Shown here: positions 58,858 to 64,000 of the stretch, piece by piece | Numbering within the stretch: position 1 is the first letter of the stretch | Layout: every line of letters starts with the position of its first letter | From: Hypericum androsaemum | Lineage: Eukaryota > Streptophyta > Magnoliopsida > Malpighiales > Hypericaceae | Assembly (NCBI GenBank): GCA_963995505.1 | Contig: OZ023182.1 | Coordinates: 10,160,707 to 10,224,706, forward strand | Direction of reading: 5' to 3' | Length of the DNA stretch: 64,000 nucleotides | Notes under the pieces: generated by a model | What the model saw: the letters and a program-made list of their open reading frames with translations, nothing else | What the model was told of the DNA's origin: nothing | Databases searched by the model: none | Translations under genes and position numbers: made by a program

Positions 58858-60294
58858 ATGGAAAATAGTAAAAGTGCCACCACCGCTCCACTGCTTCTCT
58901 CCCATTATTCTTCTCAAACTGAGACCCTAAACCCACTCCCCCTTCCAAAACAACCTCCTTCTCCTCCTCTACTAGCGTCTCCTGACCAAGCAGCAGATGT
59001 CGATGACGAATGCTCGCACAAGGTGGGCATCCTCCAGGCCGTCCTGGTCTCCCTGGCTTGGGTGTTCGACGCTCAGCAGACCTTCATCACCGTTTTCACA
59101 GACGCCGATCCCTCCCTCTCATCTTCTAATATTAATACGCCGCCCACCACATCCATCTTGTCCGAGTGGGGACTCGAGTGCGCGAGCTCCTTGCTCAGAG
59201 GCCTCCCGGCTTCGGCCTTCTTCATGGGGTGCCTGGTCGGGGGAGCCCTCCTGGCGTCCCTGGCCGACTCCTCCTTGGGGCGCAAGAGGATGCTCCTGCT
59301 GTCCTGCTGGGTCATGTCCATCTCTTCCCTTCTCACCGCATTCTCCCCCAACCTCTGGGCCTACTCCGCCCTCAGGTTCATTTCCGGCTTCGGCAGGGCA
59401 AGCATCGGCACATGCGCCCTCGTCCTGTCCACCGAGCTGGTCGGAAAACGGTGGAGAGCCCAGGTCGGGATCATCGGCTTCTTCTGCTTCACGCTGGGGT
59501 TCCTCTCCCTCCCCGCCCTGGCCTACGCCACCCGGGGATCCTCCTGGAGAGTGCTCTATCTCTGGACAGCGCTCCCTGGGATCCTATACTGTATAATAGT
59601 CCACGTGGCGGTGCGCGAGTCCCCAAGATGGCTGCGACTGCACGGGGGCGACAACAACATAGACGAAATGTACGAGGCGATGAGGATTCTGGTGAACAAG
59701 GGGTGGGCGGTGAAGAGGGTGGGTGCGGTGATGGGGGTAGGGTTCGGGGTTGGGTTCGTGTACTACGGGATGCCGCTGGGGCTAAGAGGCCTGGCCTTCC
59801 AGAACCTGTACCTGAGCGTGGCCTTCAACGCCCTCTCGGAGCTGCCCTCCTCACTGGTGACGTTGGCGCTGGTGGGCCACCTCGACCGGAAGCCCGCGCT
59901 GGTGGTGTTCACCCTCTTGAGTGGGGCCCTCAGCGTCCTCTCGGCCGTGTCCCAACGGAGCGGATACCTTCAGATAGGGGCGGAGATGGTGTCCTTCTTC
60001 AGCGCATGCACCGCGTTCAACGTGCTCCTCATATACACCGTCGAACTCTTCCCGACCTGCGTCAGGAACTCCGCCGTGTCCATGGTGAGGCAGGCCCTCG
60101 TGCTTGGGGGCGTCTTCAGCCCCGTCCTGGTCGCCGCTGGGGCTCACAGTGCGCTTTTGTCTTTCGGGGTGTTTGGGCTTGTCATCGGGCTTTGTGGGCT
60201 TTTCGCGATGTGCTTGCCAGAGACAAGAGGCAAGCCCATTTGTGATACTATGGACCAGGAGGAGAACAGCGCCAGGCCCATTTATTGCGCCTAG
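58858..60294 (+). CDS. Organic cation/carnitine transporter (MFS, OCT family)
   Basis: A single exon of 478 aa. A hydrophilic N-terminus with a di-leucine and proline run leads to SHKVGILQAVLVSLAWVFDA, the first membrane span. The extracellular loop is short, then come MFS landmarks: SLLRGLPASAFFMGCLVGGA, DSSLGRKRMLLLS (the GxxxDxxGRR-type loop), GFGRASIGTCALVLSTE, ESPRWL, and in the second half YYGMPLGL, FNALSELP, DRKPALV, TVELFPTCVRNSA and LPETRGK. Plant OCTs transport carnitine, polyamines or other cations at the plasma or vacuolar membrane; the substrate cannot be read from the sequence. It is shorter than most relatives (about 515-530) because the central loop between spans 6 and 7 is trimmed. 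The third-position GC content is very high, which also opens long antisense and shifted frames. Confidence 0.93.
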   Translation: MENSKSATTAPLLLSHYSSQTETLNPLPLPKQPPSPPLLASPDQAADVDDECSHKVGILQAVLVSLAWVFDAQQTFITVFTDADPSLSSSNINTPPTTSILSEWGLECASSLLRGLPASAFFMGCLVGGALLASLADSSLGRKRMLLLSCWVMSISSLLTAFSPNLWAYSALRFISGFGRASIGTCALVLSTELVGKRWRAQVGIIGFFCFTLGFLSLPALAYATRGSSWRVLYLWTALPGILYCIIVHVAVRESPRWLRLHGGDNNIDEMYEAMRILVNKGWAVKRVGAVMGVGFGVGFVYYGMPLGLRGLAFQNLYLSVAFNALSELPSSLVTLALVGHLDRKPALVVFTLLSGALSVLSAVSQRSGYLQIGAEMVSFFSACTAFNVLLIYTVELFPTCVRNSAVSMVRQALVLGGVFSPVLVAAGAHSALLSFGVFGLVIGLCGLFAMCLPETRGKPICDTMDQEENSARPIYCA

Positions 60295-60299
60295 TTGTG

Positions 60300-60371
60300 A
60301 TTAATTTACAAATTAATTAATCATGAGCTATAAACCACGCTCACCCAAATGAATGTAGTTAGTATGGGTTT
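60300..60371. repeat. First copy of a duplicated 3'-flank segment
   Basis: About 70 bp just after the transporter stop codon (attaattaatcatgagctat, then ...ttaagtggcttg) recur in the same orientation at 61224-61294. The two copies bracket about 850 bp of unrelated DNA. Confidence 0.85.
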
Positions 60372-61223
60372 AAGTGGCTTGATGATTTCATATAGTGATT
60401 ATTACATATTATAATCGAGAAATCATAAAATAATTGACATTAAATTAATTAACGAACGAATTCGTTTAAACGTAAATACACTTACTTTTTGTAGTGCAGT
60501 ATCCACAGGATCGTAACAGATTCTCGTCACTGATTGGTTCTTATCCACGTATAAACGAAGTAAGAATAATTTTGACGACTTTATCCGCCTCGGAGTCGAA
60601 TTGAGAACTACAAAGATCAAAAACGTATTTTTTACCCCTTGTGTATTTGTATGTGCTGTCTTTTTTCTTACTTCAGTTGCCCTTGTCCACTTCTCTTTTT
60701 AAGGGGAAAATTTTGTTTTCCCACGTCACCACCAAGTGGTGGTCTCACCTCCACTTGTTAAAGATACTATTAGTAGCTTGTCCTCAAGACTAGGAGGTGG
60801 CAGAGAAACTAAATCATCTATCCCACACATAAGGGATGATCTGGCAGAAAGGCACACATAGGAGAGATCATGGGTGACAAATCCATCATCTCCCACTCAC
60901 ACATGATTGATCATAGTCAATATTTTCTCTTATCGTGATAGACAAATATTTCGTGCGACCAGCATACATCGAGAAGAAGGATGGTTAGCCGGAGAAGAAG
61001 ATTAATTAATTTCTTTGATTTTAAGGGGTGGAGTAAAATTTAACAAGGGAGGATATTTTGGTCATTTCAAGTGGGGGTTCACTGGAGAAAATAGAATATT
61101 CCGGCTCCAGGGATCCGAGAGTCTATTATCATCAAAACTTAGGGACGGGATAATCATTTTCCAAAAGTCAGGGACCCTAGAAGGAGGATGACCAAAGGAC
61201 AGGGACGTGAGAGTAATTTGCCC
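60372..61223. mobile_element. Inserted segment ending in a B-family MULE right TIR
   Basis: The right 200 bp (about 61020-61223) matches the right TIR of the 55260-56780 element. The left TIR is absent and the left part (60420-60990) is of unknown origin, with no coding domain. It looks like a truncated or rearranged Pack-MULE. Confidence 0.6.
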
Positions 61224-61294
61224 ATTAATTAATCGTGAGCTATAAGCCACGCTCACCCAAATGAATGTAGTTAGTATGGGGTTAAGTGGCTTGT
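61224..61294. repeat. Second copy of the duplicated 3'-flank segment
   Basis: Matches 60300-60371 with a few substitutions. It starts directly after the MULE right TIR. Confidence 0.85.
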
Positions 61295-61419
61295 AAATAA
61301 AAGTATCTTCCGCTTGCTTTTGTGGACATAACATGTTCACGCCATGATAATTAATATTTTCTTTTGAAGCTTTAACGTATTTTAGCACCAAGTGAGTATG
61401 AAGAAAAAATTGCAAAAGT

Positions 61420-62676
61420 ATTTTATGTTTTGATCGAAACCTGTCCACAAGAAGTTACTGCTACAGAAACAACGGAGGAGCAAAAATTTAAGGCTACGGA
61501 GAAGGCGAGGAAATGGAAGAACGACGATTTCATTTGCCGCTACACAATTTTGTAGTCCCTAAACAACACACTTTTCAATGTGTTCCACATCCACAAGACT
61601 GCTGCAGAATTTTGGAATGCTATCAAAAGGAGGTATATCAGCGAAGATGCTATAATAAGTCTTTTTTGGTTGACAAGATGGTGGATTCTCGATCGGTCAT
61701 CGATCAGGTCAATGAATTAAATGATATTTCAATAGAATAAGCTGATGCTGGTGAACCCATTTCTAAGACTTTTCAAGTTTCAATCATCATTGGTAAACTT
61801 CCAACTTCATCGAAAGATTACCAAAAAAAATTGAAACACAAGAAGATGAACTTCTGCAGGGTATTCAAATTGAGACCTTCTCAAAAGAGATGATTCAATC
61901 TATTTGAAGAATGATGGTGTGAATCATGTTGATAAAAAGAACCCTTAAGAAACTTCTAAGGACAACCAAGAAAAGTCCAAAGAGAGGAAGAATTTCAAGG
62001 GCGATAGGAATGAGAACAATGAAAAGAAGAAGAAGAAGAAGAAGGTTAGCAATTATATGTGTGGCAAATCTGGTTACTATGCTAGAGAATGCAGTCACCA
62101 AAAATGCGACAAGAAAAAGGAACAAGCAAATGTTGTTGACGAGAAAGATTTTGTGGCTGTTTTGTCCGAAATTTGTCTTGTTAACGATGGTACAACTGAT
62201 TGGTGGATTGACTCGGGTGCTACTTGTCATGTCACACCAAAAAAAGTTTGTTCAACACATATAAAGTGATGAAAGAAATCAAATCTGTCTACATGAGAAA
62301 TGCTTCTTCAAGTGAAGTTCTTGACATATGAACTATTGTTCTTCCCCTCACATCAGGAAATAATATTACTTTGAAGAATGTGTATCATATTCCCACTATA
62401 CGGAAGAATCTTGTATCTGTCCATAAACTGGATAATTTTTTTTTCAAAGTAGCCTTTTGTAGCTCAAAAAGTGGCTATCACTAAGAAAGAGAAATTTGTA
62501 GGAAAAGGCTACATGAAAGACAATATATACTTGTTAAATGTTAACTACAATAAAGACACATCTTCTGCTTACTTTCCCAATTTTTTATTTTAATATTAAT
62601 GAACATGTGAATTGGCATTATAGATTAGGACATATTGAAAAAAATGCTATGAGTCGTATGATAAGAAATGATTAAT
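61420..62676 (+). pseudogene. Decayed copia gag-protease fragment
   Basis: Broken frames in three phases retain gag-like text (FWNAIKRRYISEDA, LVDKMVDSRSVIDQVNELND), a zinc knuckle remnant (YMCGKSGYYARECSHQKC, first position altered), a protease motif (WWIDSGATCHVT) and GAG-pre-integrase text (NVYHIPTIRKNLVSV). Stops and frameshifts are frequent. It is cut off at 62677 by a MULE insertion. Older and unrelated in detail to the intact copia at 39.8 kb. Confidence 0.8.
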
Positions 62677-64000
62677 GTGCAAATTACTCTTAAATCCCTG
62701 ACCTTTGGTCACCCTCCCCCTAGGATACCCGACTTTTGGAAAAGAATTGTCACGTCCCAAAGTTTTGATGATAATAGACTCTCGGATCCTTGGTACCAGA
62801 ATATTCCATATTCTCTGACGAACTTTCACTTAAAAAGACTAAAATGGCCCTCCTACTAAAAAAATTAAAAATTTATTATTTTCTTCCCACTTCATTTCTT
62901 CCACCCACTTCATCTTCTACCTTTCACCTTTAATAAAAAACTAAACCCAAATAAAATCAAAACCAAACAGAACAACGTGAAGAAGAAATTTCTAACCAAA
63001 TCCAAACCTTTCGCCGTTGGCTTCCATTGCTGTTCTAGTTCGTCGTCTTCTACGTCAGAGAGGGATGAATTAGTTGAGACTTTCCTGAACCCGAACCCCG
63101 ATTGTCGCCGCTTCGGTCGATGCTGCTGTCGCCACGATGAAGCCCACGATCGAACGAGAGCTCCTGTGGTCCCAGACTCTCGATTCTCGGCATGTGGCGG
63201 CTGTAATCGAGCTGGCGGCAGAGCATGATGACCTCTAAGGGGGCCGACACAATGCCTCGTACCACAATCTTTCTACCGTCGAGTTCCATCATCCCTGAGC
63301 CCCATCTGGTCATTGACATCACTAGCTTCGGTCCGACTATGGCATTATTTTTACCGTCGCCGGTCAATCGAAGTTACGGAAAACGAAGCTAGCAAGCAGA
63401 GGGAGAGCGGGCTGGGCTCCAGGGATCCTGTGGGCTCGAAGGGGTCTCATCATCGTCATTTTGGGGAGGAGCAGGGTGTCATTGTGGGGCTGGAACTTCA
63501 CTTCTCCTGGTGACCGGTGGGTTCAAATATTGGGATAGTCATCAATTTTTCTCCTCCTCACCAAAAACCCTAAAACTAAAATTATGGATGGATCTCGGGG
63601 AGTTCGAATGTGTTTTCTTGTGGGGGTACCTGGTTTGAGTGTATTCCTTTTTATGGATGAAAGTTTGCTAACTTTTTTCTAATTTTTGATTAATTTATTA
63701 TTTTGTTTGATTAGATTTGGGTTTGGTTACGTTGTTGGGTTTGATTATGCCATATTATTTAGTAGTGTGAATTTATTGATTAGGTTTTGCTGTTGAAATC
63801 CATGTTGAAAACTAAGAAGGTTTGTGTTTGTGTTTTGATTGAAGTTGGGAGGTGGGAGGTAGAAGATGAAGTGGGAGGGAGAAGGTAAAGGGATGGAAAG
63901 AGGTTTTTTTATTTTTTAAGTACAAGGGGCATTTTAATCTTTTCAAGTAGGGAATCGCCAGAGAATATGGAATATTCCGGCTCTAGAGACCCTATAGTCT
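62677..64000. mobile_element. B-family Pack-MULE-like element, cut by window end
   Basis: The left TIR (62677-62865, gtgcaaattactcttaaatc) and the start of the right TIR (63915-64000) match the ends of the 55260-56780 element. The interior at about 62990-63520 is GC-rich and coding-like in several frames on both strands, consistent with captured gene DNA, but I do not recognise the source. The right boundary lies outside the window. Confidence 0.75.

Noticed and set aside
59166..60245. 359-codon frame overlapping the organic cation transporter
   Set aside because: It is in a shifted frame of a GC-rich gene with a full MFS match in the main frame; the composition (Arg/Pro/Gly) is that of a shadow frame.

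Overview
This is nuclear DNA from a flowering plant. The genes have many GT-AG introns, the products include plant-specific families (X8/CBM43, MYB-CC, DUF620, plant mobile domain), spacers are AT-rich, and transposon remains are dense. Several first exons and single-exon genes are strongly GC-rich (IMPDH exon 1, the organic cation transporter, the X8 gene). That fits a monocot or early-diverging lineage, but the species cannot be settled from the sequence.

Eight host genes can be reconstructed with splice phases that agree: a secreted proline-rich X8 protein (1.86-3.07 kb, +), IMP dehydrogenase (6.85-9.28 kb, +), an RlmI-like PUA/rRNA methyltransferase (10.28-13.09 kb, +), an ALIS/CDC50 flippase beta-subunit (13.44-15.32 kb, -), succinic semialdehyde dehydrogenase with 20 exons (28.67-33.48 kb, +), a MYB-CC (GARP) transcription factor (37.03-39.75 kb, +), a DUF620 protein (50.91-52.97 kb, -) and a single-exon organic cation/carnitine transporter (58.86-60.29 kb, +). 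They are unrelated housekeeping and regulatory genes, not a cluster.

The main item is a 10.1 kb Mutator-like element (MULE) at 15775-25894. It has about 300 bp terminal inverted repeats (TIRs) and an 8-9 bp target-site duplication (TSD). Beside it lies an uninterrupted paralogous copy of the target site. It carries three apparently intact genes: a 775-aa plant mobile domain (PMD) protein on +, and on - a 381-aa protein with two tandem OB-fold-like units resembling HROB (DUF4539) plus an 863-aa MURA-type transposase with DDE, SWIM and CCHC motifs. The OB-fold units share intron positions and phases, so they arose by exon-level duplication. A DNA-repair-type OB protein carried with a PMD protein on a MULE is the strongest candidate here for a little-described system.

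Other mobile DNA: a Ty1/copia element (39804-44753) with 203-bp LTRs and a 5-bp TSD, inserted just after the MYB-CC stop codon, its gag-pol frame broken by one TAG. There are at least four further TIR elements: 37847-38888 inside a MYB-CC intron; about 53.7-55.04 kb with an LRR-receptor fragment; 55260-56780 with ATG7 and probable U-box fragments; and 62677 to the window end, nested in a decayed copia. Two elements carry an AAACCAATATCA minisatellite (4190-6669 and 48413-49773), and there are a solo LTR at 57827-58267 and a probable LTR at 44.84-46.6 kb. The rest is AT-rich spacer with simple repeats. I saw no rRNA or tRNA genes and no CRISPR array.
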